A stretch of 64,000 nt of DNA, from positions 1-64,000 of the forward strand of contig JASAMV010002845.1 in NCBI GenBank assembly GCA_030248065.1, written 5' to 3'. The translations under genes were made by a program, and so were the position numbers. The number at the start of each line of letters is the position of its first letter. The stretch's first letter is position 1. Below are positions 24,301 to 36,400 of this stretch, piece after piece. Under the pieces are notes generated by a model. That model searched no databases. It saw only the letters and a list, made by a program, of their open reading frames with translations, and was not told the DNA's origin. Origin of the DNA: Rhynchonema sp. JSB1_4. Lineage: Eukaryota; Nematoda; Chromadorea; Monhysterida; Xyalidae.

Positions 24301-27300
24301 GAAGCTGCGCTTTGTTATCTGTTACAACTTGATTGTTACGCGTTACGGATCTGTTGTGTAATTGAATTCTGGTCGGTCAGCTGATCGGGTCGCTTTGCAT
24401 GTGAGCACACAGTGGCGATTTTGCTTTTATGCTTTTGAATCACTCACTCCCGTGTGATTGTATCACAGCTATTCGACAACGATACAGTGATCTTTCACAA
24501 AAATGGCGTCTTGATGGCACTTGAATGTCATTTTAGCAGCGTTTCAACGCTTTCCATTGTCTTATTTGCGGTATCCCCAAAAGCGCAGCGCTGGCGGAAC
24601 CTCTGGTAATCACAGCTTCTCAGTTGGCAGATTGACTTTTCATCAGCTTTGAGTTGTATACAAAGCTCAACTCCAGATTCATGTTTCATCACAATGGAGA
24701 CCCATTGTTGGCAACTGTGTTCATAACGTTGATGTGTGAGCGCTGTGGTAGTTCTGCCACAATTCCATTATATGCAAGCAACATCGAGTAATTCATTTTA
24801 TTTCAGCAACGGCGTCGAGCTATCGGCCGATTCCAAGTGGCAGACATTCTTCGACGGCAGCACCGCCCGTCTGACCATCAATTCGGTGACCGAATCCGAC
24901 GCCGGATCGATCAAGTGCGTCGCCACCTCCGATCACGGCAAATCGCAGAACACCGCCGCCCTTAAAGTTCAGCCGAGTAAGTACTACCATACAGAGATGG
25001 CACTAGTTTCAGTTTGTTTGAGAGTCTAGGTTGTATGTAACCTAGACCACTTTATGAGCGTAATTATCATTATCGCGTACAGTGAATTGATGGCGCATAC
25101 AACTGCGTGAAATGTGTGTTTTAGTTGCATGTAATTCAATGACCAAGAAATTCAAAAATGCCCCCTTTCAGAGCCGCCTACGCCACCGCCAGTGACCAAA
25201 CCCGAGCCTGTGGTTATAGTCGAGCCCCCAACACCACAAGTGGTGCCTGACATCGTCGGTAAACCAGAGTTCCCAGATCAGGTATACGAAGTTTCATTGC
25301 ATTCATTCTGGAATAGCTACAAAGAACTGGTTTGGCACAAAAAATAGCCAGAATGATTAATTTTGATTCCATCAGGCAAACGCGAACGAGGAACCCGATC
25401 AAACCGTGCCCACGGTAAGGCCCTGGCACGCTCAACCGCAATTTCTGCATGTCCTTTTTTGTATAACTAACCGTACTTATATTTCTTAACCATGATTGTA
25501 AAACTAATCAATGTTGTGATCGTACCTAGTACAGTAACCAGCGCCGAAATTGAACAATTTTGTGTGAAAATGGCAGAACATTCCAAAAAGTGACTCGATG
25601 TGTGTTCTATATTGGGTGTTGTCTGTTTACATAAACGGTTTTCCGTGACTTCCTGGCCCGACCTGCAGGTGTTAGCCAGCTGTCAGTGAACAAGCACACG
25701 GTGTTTTGCGGTTTGGGGTGGTGGCTATGCTTGTCATACAGAGGTAAACGCACTTCAAGTTTTTTTCTGCTCAACACAAACGGAGTGATTAGGGTTTACG
25801 TGTGTGAGGCGGACAAACCAAACAAACAGCCACTGCTCAACCGTTTGGTATTAGCAATTGAAGTGTACATAAGCTGTAAAATGATGTGTAATCTTTGCAC
25901 CCACAGGATATGCGTGTTAGCACTTCAGGCGGACACAGTATGTACAGTGTGTGTGTGTGTGCAGACAGGCGATCATTTATGCACTTCGTGTAGTAGACTT
26001 TTTACGTCAGGGTATGTGTGCGTGTGTAGAAACCAATTTAAAAAAAAGTAAAAAATCTAAAGATGCGAAATTCGAACGAAACAATTATGGAACAATCCGA
26101 CACGGTCAGCAGCAGCAGCGTCAACAAACCGACGTCATTTTGCGACATTGTCACCAGTTTGTCGTCGTTGTCACGTGACCCGTTAGTCACAATTGACACT
26201 TCAACATCGACACTGGTCGCCACCGGCAATCTGTCATCGGCAGAATTGGGCACTACCGAATCCGGATATTCGAGTCGCGCTTCGACAAGCGATGTTGCCA
26301 CTAATAGCAGGTATATACAGTATGGTATTGTACGGTAATTGTTAATTTGTGATATTGAACTGTGGCACTCTGCTCCGGAGACAGCAATTATGTTTCGATG
26401 ACTGACACATTGGCTCGGATCTGAGTTGTGACGGAACTGTAATGAGATAAGCATATTTTGGGATTTGGCTATAAAGACGTCCACCGTAAAAATCGTTTAC
26501 AGACAACTAATAAACAGCTTTTGCGCCGGTCGAAGACCCGGCGCTCTGCAAAACTGCGGAATATCAAAAAAGTCATACAGAGACTGAACTATAATGTCAA
26601 TACACAGGTCCGATCCAATTGCCGCGTTTGATACGCTCAAAAATTATCAATTGACTGTGTGCCAAAGTACATACCATACACTGAAATTGAATGCAATGAT
26701 TGACTGAATGGCCATAATTGATTCCCTGGGTTCCCAATCGATTGGTTGATTCCCGCAGATCAACAACGAAAACCCTGATCGGTTCGAACGAGCCAGTGCC
26801 CGAGGGCTGGTCCCGTTTGCGAGTGTTCATCGATCGTAGCATGCCGAACACGTCGATCAAACGGAAATTGAGCAAATCGATCAAAGACGTCGACACGCCC
26901 GATTACGAGGCGAAACTGCCGACAGATCCAGATTCGATTATTCAAGCGATCGCCTTAAAACAACGACTGCGACAGGCTGTAGTGAGTGAACATCGCGAGC
27001 CGAGCCGATATTTGATTGAATTTGATTATGGATGAGATAATTGAGCGCGCCTTTACGGGTAGAGCGTCGGCGCGCTTTATCCGGTTAAGCAACACGTGAA
27101 TGAACTGGCGCGCTTGTACACTGTTCATGAAATCTGCGCACTGACGATACTTTCGGGTCTTGTACTTACCGTGCTAATACTCACTAATACTACCGTTCAA
27201 CAACATTAACCCACTAGTTCCATTTTCTAAATTTTTCATCTTTCCTCTATTTGGTTAATTTTTCCTATTTCCATCTGCCAACTCCTTGTCAGAAACCGGA

Positions 27301-27439
27301 CGATTCGGGCGCAATGTCGCGAGACGCAAGTGAAATGGAGACATCATACGATTCGGAGGATTTCTCCGAGTCAATCTCCGAGCTGCCAAACATCAGCAAC
27401 AAAGGCGGACCGCCGCCAAAGAGCAGACGGCAGAGCGAG
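18370..27439 (+). CDS. unc-22: Twitchin N-terminal exons: Ig1, Ig2, linker, Ig3, acidic linker
   Basis: Thirteen exons: 18370-18423, 18645-18803, 19131-19221, 19362-19480, 19641-19751, 20112-20236, 20309-20421, 20526-20697, 20995-21093, 24807-24976, 25172-25281, 25376-25414 and 27293-27439. Ig1 has the core [10 protein letters not shown] and [15 protein letters not shown]. Ig2 begins [18 protein letters not shown] and ends [15 protein letters not shown] Thr/Ser/Lys linker ([17 protein letters not shown]) follows, then Ig3 ([18 protein letters not shown], then [15 protein letters not shown]), which is split by a 3.7 kb intron. Pro-rich exons and an acidic Ser-rich exon ([17 protein letters not shown]) end the block. 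The acceptor at 20995 and the donor after 20697 were chosen because they are the only pair that keeps the Ig3 frame. Confidence 0.88.
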
Positions 27440-30400
27440 GTCGGTTCACGCCACACTCTGGGGGTCACAATTGGTTTTCGATAATATTGTCTGTGTCAGC
27501 AAAAGTAACTTACAGTTCCGGGTGCAATTCTAGGCTGAAAGTTGAAGTCGCGTGCACGCGCGTGCACGCGACTTCCTAGGTAGTGCTAAAACATAGGCAG
27601 CGCACGCCAGCGCACACTGAAAACTTCGCGTGCACGTGCGTTACTTCGACTTTTGCCTATACTTTGCACGGTCTCGCACGCGCGTGCACGCGCGAGCACG
27701 CGACTTCAACTTTCAGCCTAGAATTGCACCCGGTACTGGATTTATATGAGACTGTTCCTGCTAAATGTTCAGTAGCCAGTAGGTACAGCGAAGTCTCCCC
27801 AGCCAGTTCCTATTCTTCAACAAAGGATATCCGGACAAACACTACTAATTTAAGGAAGTGTGGTAAATGATGGGCGTCGGAGCGACGAATATCCACCACA
27901 TGTCTTGTGTGAAAAAATCTTAATTCGTTACCCCTAAGCTTGAACGTTTCAACACCTTCCGTTCCAGTTGTACATCGATCTCGATGTAATAAAATGGGGC
28001 ATTTTTGTGACCAGATTTTTGAAAATGATATTTTGCGGCACACTGGCGCTGTTTAATACCCGAAAGGCAGCGTAAAGTTCGCCATCTTTCGAGAACCACC
28101 TGTATGGAATGATACCCGCTCTTGTTTAATGTTTATGGCGCGCGGCTTTAACACGTGTGATGGTGTGCACATCGTTACATTGCTTTTTTAATACCATTTT
28201 ATAACATTCGTTGCGGTGTGGTGCGTTTCGCATGAGAAAAGTTTTTCGCCGTTATGTTTCTATTCGTTCTAGAAACTACCTACATCTTGCAGTTCCTGCG
28301 CGTTGTAGCGATTATTACATCCCACATTCTAGCCTTATCCGGTGTGGTGTTGCTTTGCTCTGGCCATTTTATCGCCACATTTTTTGTGTGCACGAATCTC
28401 GAACGAACCACCCCGAATGAATGGCATTTATTTACCCACCACACGACACGCCACTTAAATCAAGAAAATGCCGTTAAAAGATTGGAAATCGCAAGTACGT
28501 CAACGCCAATTACCGGCCACTCCGGCATCCTTGGAACCGGAGAAAAAGCCGGATCCGCCCAAATCCGACACGAAAAAGTACGGTCTATGGATGCTGAAGA
28601 AAACCGAAGGACCCGAAGCAAAGCAAAACAAGCCCAAAAGCACCCTCAAACCGCCAAAGGTCGAACTGCGACACGTGGAGAGCGACAATGAGGAGGACGA
28701 ATCACGTCAAGAATCTCCGCCAGCCGAAAATAAATTCCAACGCGAACTCAAAACCAAAGAGCTGAAGAAGGGCACCAAAACCGACAAAGAGGACAAAATG
28801 GACTTGTCAGCAACCGCCGATCGAAAGTCGAGCAAGCAGCGTGACCAAGCACAGATCAACGGCAAAGTCGATCCACAAGTGAAACTGGACGAGAAAGTGC
28901 AACAACGTCCACCGCAGCGAAAGTCGAAAGTCAACCAATCGAAAACAGTGGAGAATGAACCCATTCAGTTGATGAAAGGTGGCAAGAAACGGGCCGAAAT
29001 GACGCCGAAGGTCGATGACGTTTCGCTGAAGCATGTGGAACCTCAGGAGAAATCGGGCGCGAACAAAAGTGTGACGAACCTCAAATCAGTGGAGAAAAAG
29101 CCCGTTCCAGCATTCCATTTACAACCACCCGACAAAGCTGTCCTCAGCGTAAGATGTTTTTACTGGAGTTCAAGCGGTGTTTTTATATTTTTCAGTTTTT
29201 GTCTCGTCATGCATGAGCGTGTCGTTCCACGACTTTTCGGGGTTGACAGTTTAAGACACGACCGATTCAGATCCGGACAGAGGCTCATTGTCAGGCTTAA
29301 TGCCTAGATTAACTAAATCTGAGTCGGCGGGACCGAATTATTGCAGAACGTCTTGAAGCAACATAATACCACTAACAATAGCATGGCGCTGGATGCGCGA
29401 TGATCAGCGAACAGCTACTGTATATGGAGAGAGCCTTATTTGCCATGAGTTGCCGCAACGATTGGGCATGCGCGATCCTTTCGTTGTCTCGAAATCATTT
29501 TGGGCTGGGCACCCATCCTGTATTTCCACGCACCGACTGTTTTGTCTGTCTGACACTTCGTGTGCTGACAAGGCTTTAATTGTCGCGCATATTTCCAAGC
29601 AATAACAAAATACTGAATTTCTGCTATTGATTATTTACAGCCTGTGATCCAAGCGACACCGCCTGACCAAATGCTGGGGTTTGGAAAGAATAAACAGGTA
29701 CATGTGCTTGCGGCATGATCTGGCTGTATGCATCGGGTGGTCAGAAAGTACTTTTACGCCCCTCTTATTAGTGTGCTGTCTTCAATTTTCGGGGTAAACT
29801 GTTTACAAGCTTTGTTATGGTCTTCTGTAGGTTACATTGGTACCAGCTTCGTCAAATAAAGGAACGAAGCCCAGTAGGTCTCCTGTGTGGCTGCTCTGAC
29901 ACGCGGGTCAGACCGCGTGTAGTACAACATAGTACCTGCCCCGCCTTGTTTCTTTGTGTGACATTAAAACATCAGCCGCACGGTTTGACCTTTAGCAAAT
30001 GTAACCTACAGTGTACAGATAACAAAGCGTGTAGACAGTTTTCCCCGAAAATTGAACACAGCACACTAATATGGGACGCGCAAGTTAAAGTACGTAGGGC
30101 AAGTATACACTTTCTGACCGATCTACAGTACACATGCACACATACACTACCACTGAAATGTATAGTGTCCAGATTCTTACGTTCAGAATTTTGACAGTCG
30201 TTTTGATACGCGTGTGGAAATTTTGTTGACTAACGTTGCGCATGCCATACGGTGGTGCGGTGACCGAGAATTGGCCACAGCGATGCAGCTCCACCCAGAC
30301 AGAATTGGTGCTGTACTCGTACAGTCACACAGATTAGACTAAAGGTTCGATGTGCGTGCGTAGGTATTGATATGTACATGTGTGTTGCATGTCTAGTGTA

Positions 30401-33400
30401 TACGTGACATTTTTAGCCGCCGGCATCAAAAAAGCAGCAGCCGGCACCCAAAAAGCCGGCGCCAGCACCAGCGGCTAAAAAGCTGCCATTCGGTGCACCG
30501 CGAAGACTCGGCCTGCGGCAGCCGCACGACGCGGTAAGGTGTTGTCGCCCCGCTCGCAAATTACATATATATCTTGTCATCGCAAATTATCAGTGTTGGC
30601 TTTGGTATTTTATTTTCGCACCCCACCCTGAATGTTGTGTTGTTGTGCTCGACGTTTATTTACTGTTCGCGTAGTGTACAGTGGCGCATATCAAAGCATT
30701 AATTTCTCCAAAGTGCAGCAGAACCTTCTTCAGTTCATATTTGATTTTTAATCACAACATGTTGTTTTTATTAGTATTACTCCGTTGACAATATCCAACA
30801 CTTTATTTCATGAATCCTCTTGCTTTCGCTTTACATGATAATGTTGCACTGTCTTCCCTCGTTATCAGTTCGCCTTCCTTTATCAGGGCCAGGTCGGTCG
30901 CCGATCGAGCGAACAACAGCGTCGTGGCAGTACGCAAGGAGAGGTCCGGCACAGGGAGCTTCTTCTTCTGTTTAATTTGGCTTTACTCTTCTTACCTACT
31001 GATTCTTCACTGATTCTTTTGCTTTATTGTTTTCATGTGCTTCGCGTGCGGCGCATATTAATTTTCAATCCTTACAGTATGTATATCGCACTTAATCCCT
31101 TGAGGTTTCGGCGTGACGTGCGTTGAACAGCTTACAACTATGTACCTAGGCAGGGTCATTTCGTCACAAAAGGGTTCACACAACAATGCACTACCGGTGC
31201 CGACGGTGAGCGTGACAACGGTGACACAACCATAACGAGCAAGAAGATAGATTTGCGTTAAAATGTCAGGTGAACAATTCTGTTTAAAAAGCAAGAACTG
31301 ACCCGCACACACCAGCGCATGTACGTATGTACTGTACGTATTATGACATCTGCATGTACAGTATGTACAATATGTATACTTGCGATGCGTTGCGCAAGAT
31401 GAAAAGTTTTTTTCAAGCTACACGGCATATTGCATGGTGGGTCACATAAAACCTACATTTTGCCGTCGTGGTTGGAGCTGCCACGTTCTACAGTAAGTAT
31501 CTTTCGCGAAAGTAGCGACGTACGCAACAGCCTGTGGCAGATCAGTTTCGCTGCAACATCACCTTGTTGAACAACCTGTGTCAACCACTTTACAACCAGC
31601 CAATCTAGCCCATACAGCTGATACTGCAAGATTCAGGCGTGTAGAGATTGTGACAAGCCCAGTATGACAAAGTTTTTGGCTTTCCTTTCTCGGACAAAAA
31701 AACGAGTGCAGCCATCACTGATCATTCATTGACTTGAAGAGATTGCGTCGTCGTTTCTGGGGTCATAGAGAGACTTGAAAACGTGCAAGAACGTTTAGCA
31801 GCAACACCAAACGCGGGCAAGCAAGTGTGTTGTGGACGAAGACAAGTCAATTACCTATACGTTGCCAATCTCCCCAAAACGGTCATGGGACCGAAAAGGA
31901 ACAAAAGGCAACCATAACAGAAGTCCACGTTCAAAACCAGAAAGTGGCTTTGTCTCGCAATAAAGTGAGCGCGAAAATTGAAGAACTTTACAATCAGTAT
32001 CCGCGTCACAGCTGGTACCGAGACGAATAGAGACTGAAGGAACTATGGCGCATACTCCATCTGTTTTGAACTTTTGAACCAACACTGTGTTTGACAAAAA
32101 ATATACGCTCCATCCAAAGAAACAACATACGACTTTACGAGTGATTTGTGGGTTTGCAGGACCGAGCCCATCACACAGCACCTGTGCCGTGGTCGGCTTG
32201 TCTCTGTGAAGAGATGCCTGGTTTACAACTGTTAAACTAACTTTTATGTGCCTTTTATGGGCACCGTGTTTCTACGCTTTGATGTTTGAAGAAGATGATG
32301 TCTTTGGCGAAGTAACAAGCATCACATGAACCCAGTCTTCAAGCGGTATGGCTTCATCGACGGGGCATTAGCCGAGTAAATGTGCCCATTTCTCTTATTA
32401 GAAACCCTGCCCAACGGGCAGACTTCCTCTGAATTGTCATACTGTAGGTAGGCAAGGCACTCCATACTTGAAGTGAGGTACATATACTCAATATGCATCA
32501 GAAGCAGACACCATTTGGATCCCAGACCAGGCACGTTGACCACATGGTCAAAATGATGTGACCATTGATCTGACAGCAGCACAATAATGCATCCTTAAAA
32601 ACATCGCTTTTAAAACTAACAAAACAGACAGGCTCACCAACTCAGGAAGTGCAGCATTGGTATCAATACCTATACATATACATACATAGTACATACATAT
32701 GTATAGGTACAGTAGGTATGTACTTCTCTCCGTGAAAGCAATGTGTGGTAGGGCAGGTGTACGCTATCTGAGTAATTGCAACGTCTTTGGCATGGTGGTC
32801 TTGTGAAACTGTCATAATTTTGACGAGAACTTGAGAGATATGAGAGCCCATAACGGTTTTTCAAAACACAGTTGCAATGACTTCAAGCATATGAGTCTTG
32901 GAAACATACATAGAATGCCATCACAGCTGTCTGGCACTTTAGTTTAATGTCCATGTCTGTTTATTCTGCCTTTCACTTCATTTACGGCGGTCTAAAGGTT
33001 GCGCAGTCATTCACTACCAGATCTGTCAACTTGCTACATGCATATATTTAGCGACTGCGAAATCCAGCGATCGACCAATCCGTACCCCCAAATGACAATC
33101 AAAATCCACCATCATATAAACCCCAATCAATCAATCTAATCAATTTATCACGATGACCGAAGAACAAAAGAAAAAGGGCATTCTGGCAGCAGCAAAATTC
33201 TTTGGCGCCAACCTAGATGAAGTGAAAGCACAACCACCCCGAAAAACCAAGACGTCGGCCAAAGATGAAGTGGATTACGGCAAGAAAACAAATGGCGCCG
33301 ATTTGAAGCCAAAACACGAGAAAAGTGGACTGCAATTCAAGAAATTCACCGAAGATCCCAAATCAAGACTGCGAGACAAAGCGGATAAGAACGGCAAACC

Positions 33401-36400
33401 GGCCGATGTGACCCCGACCAACGGTACTGATGATGCCGATTCACAACAACCGGCCTGGAAACGGGGAATGAAGAAGAAGACCGACGAGGATAACGGAGGT
33501 GGAATCGGCAAGCGATCGCGAAAACCACCGCCCGAAGATGAAAGTCCGGCAGCGAAATTCGGACTTAGGCCAACGAAACGTCAACCGAAACAGGAAGAGG
33601 CCGAAACCAAATTCCCGGGACTGAAACCCGTGAAACGAGACGAGCAGGACACAGAAAGTGGGGATGCAATGACGTCGTTGAAACCGGTGAAACGCGACGC
33701 AACCGAACCGATCGAACGGGACAGAGATGAACGGAGACCAAGCCAATTGGAAAAGCGAAACTTGCCTCCAATCGGGAGAGGAGCGCCCGCATATCGACAG
33801 GTTACATGCCTTGAACCATATCAAACTCGGTACGGTGTCGTGCTCATGGGGCTTTTTGCTTTCAAAATATTGTGAGATGCACTGATGATATTGGTCGCAC
33901 ATGGTGCAAAGAGAGCAAAAGCTGTTGTTCAACAACATTAGCTTTGACTAAGTGACTGTACATAATACAGATGTAAACACCAGGAGATCGCGAAATACTG
34001 TATACATGTAATAAATCCCATGGATAGAATCATACCGAAGACACGACCGGTGACCAAGTTCGATATTGCTCAAGGCTTGACTCATTCCCATTGGGTGTTG
34101 CACGTCTTATTCCACTCGCGTGTCAATGTGCGCTGTTCTGCTAAACATTTTTTGTTTTTTTTGCCCACACTTTCATAGAGTACAGGAGAGACGCTTACTG
34201 CAAAGTGAAGTTGCGACACCTGTCAAAACACTGATTGCATACTGCACCGAAGGGCAAACGCCGCAGGAAATGCATACGATGCCATCAAGCAGCTGCTGAC
34301 TGTATTGCACAAAATACAGCGGTAAAGCAGCAACGGTGAGCCGATCCGTGTTGCGAACTAGTCTTGTTATTGCCGCTGGTGCTATGTAACTGGTCGGGAA
34401 GTGTAGCAACCAGCGAAACCGGTTGACCTCTTCAGCCGAATAGATCAATGTCAGTTAAGCAGTGCAGCCGACCAACGCTCATTTGAAATCTTTATCCATT
34501 TTTCGTTTAAGCGTTGGCCTCTTTTTACTATTCGTTTGATGTTAATTATCCCAACACGCACAGTGGTCTTGCAAGCACTGAAATTTGACTTGCACTGAGT
34601 GCAGTAATGTTGATCTGTTTCGCCCTGCTTTACCAGGGTAAAAACCTAAAGTCACCTGTTGATTTCGAACCACTTGGTTGAGACACAACTGATATATTTC
34701 CATGTCCTATTTTTTTACTGTACATACAGTATTGTATGTACGTAAACGTAGTTGTCCAATTTACATAAGCCAAGCCATAACTTGAGTTAGGGCACACTAA
34801 AAGATCGGGTGATTCATGCCATTCTGAAAGATGGTCATCGTGTGAACCACAAGGCCCCGTTTTTGTACATTTCTATCTTCGTGCAGAATCGACAATTTAA
34901 GCGAAGATACCGAAGTTTTTGGACGTTTTACATTTGTGTACTGGGTGACACACCGGTTTGTTTCAAATCAAAATTTGAAGTGTTCTCTTAGTACACAAAT
35001 ACGCCCTCACTCCAAAGAATGTTCACAAAGTGACTGGACTATGTATAAACTGCATTCAGTTGCTGACTATGACTGTGCACCACAGTCGCAGAGCCAAGTC
35101 ACGTTGTCGCCTTGGGGATACCATTTTGAGCACAACAGATTTCAAAGTCCAGCGATTTTGTTTCGTTTTATCAGAACATTGGCTTTGCAGTCAACCATTG
35201 TTTTGACATATTCACATGCGTTTCTGACATTTTGAAAAAATTTTTCGAATACCAAAGCGGAAATGTTACAGTTGCGCAACATCTGTATAACCAACCTCAG
35301 TCGACCCGTAGCACAGTGTATACGTGCACCTGAGCTGCGTATTCGTGTGTATGTGTGTGTGTGTTAGGACAGGAGGTCTGCAGACTGCTGTATACCTGCA
35401 GGCAGAAAAAAACGACTGTGTACCATTTTTACTCCCTCACACACTTCAGACTTCAAACTTCTGCGAAGAAAAAACTGCCGCCGCCCGTGCGTGCGTGTTG
35501 CAGGCAGTATAGAACGACATGTAAACCGGACGGACTCGCTGATCCACATTATATACAAAACATTACGAGCGAAAAAAAAACGAACTGCATTGCAGTGCAG
35601 CGCACACCGCCCGGATACTCCTTAATCCAACAAGCTTCTTCAGAAATCTACAGAAGCGCCATTGGGCGTGTTGTGATCCACATAAAGTGCTGTATCCCTG
35701 TGTATCTATCTGTTTCCAGCAACTTTCTGCTAAACCGTTTGTAAACGACGACAGCGGACGCTGTTTGCTGTGTGTGTGAAGACTGAAGAGTTAAGCAACA
35801 AAAAACGCCTGTGTGTGAATTTGAACAAAACACGATTATCGTGCGATAATAGGCCAAAGCTGGTTAAATACCCCAAATCGATAGCCACAGTAATCGAATC
35901 AATCCGTAACCAATCAGAATGAGTCGGCGCGGCCAGCCGATGAAGCCGAAAGACGCGGCCAAAGTATTCGGTGCGAACATCGAATCATTTGCCATCAGCA
36001 AACCGGAACCTAAGGCTGAGCCAAAACCAAAAGTGGCGCCGCCAAAGAAACCGGCCGAGGTACCGGGACCGGCACCGAAACCGAAAGAGGACAAGATCGC
36101 TTTCCAACCCGTGAAAGTGAAACGATCGGGTGTGCTCGACGTGACCCACAAAGCTGTAAGCTGTTCAACCACTCGCACTCATAATTGTTATATTAATGGG
36201 ACATCAATTTTGCTCGCTGATTATCAGTTAAAGTTCAGTTACTGCTGCGCGCGACCCCAAGAAATTATGCGTCATGCTTAAAGATATTTTGGCTTTGTGA
36301 GTGCAGCAAACGTAGGTACGGCTATTTCTGAAACCCGTGTCTAATTCTATAAAACAATATTTCCAGCGTCGAGGCAGTGTCGATCTTCGCAAACAGAGCA

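Noticed and set aside
31830..31960. Transposase-like words ([22 protein letters not shown])
   Set aside because: The resemblance is weak; the frame stops after about 45 codons and no catalytic triad or terminal repeats could be traced.
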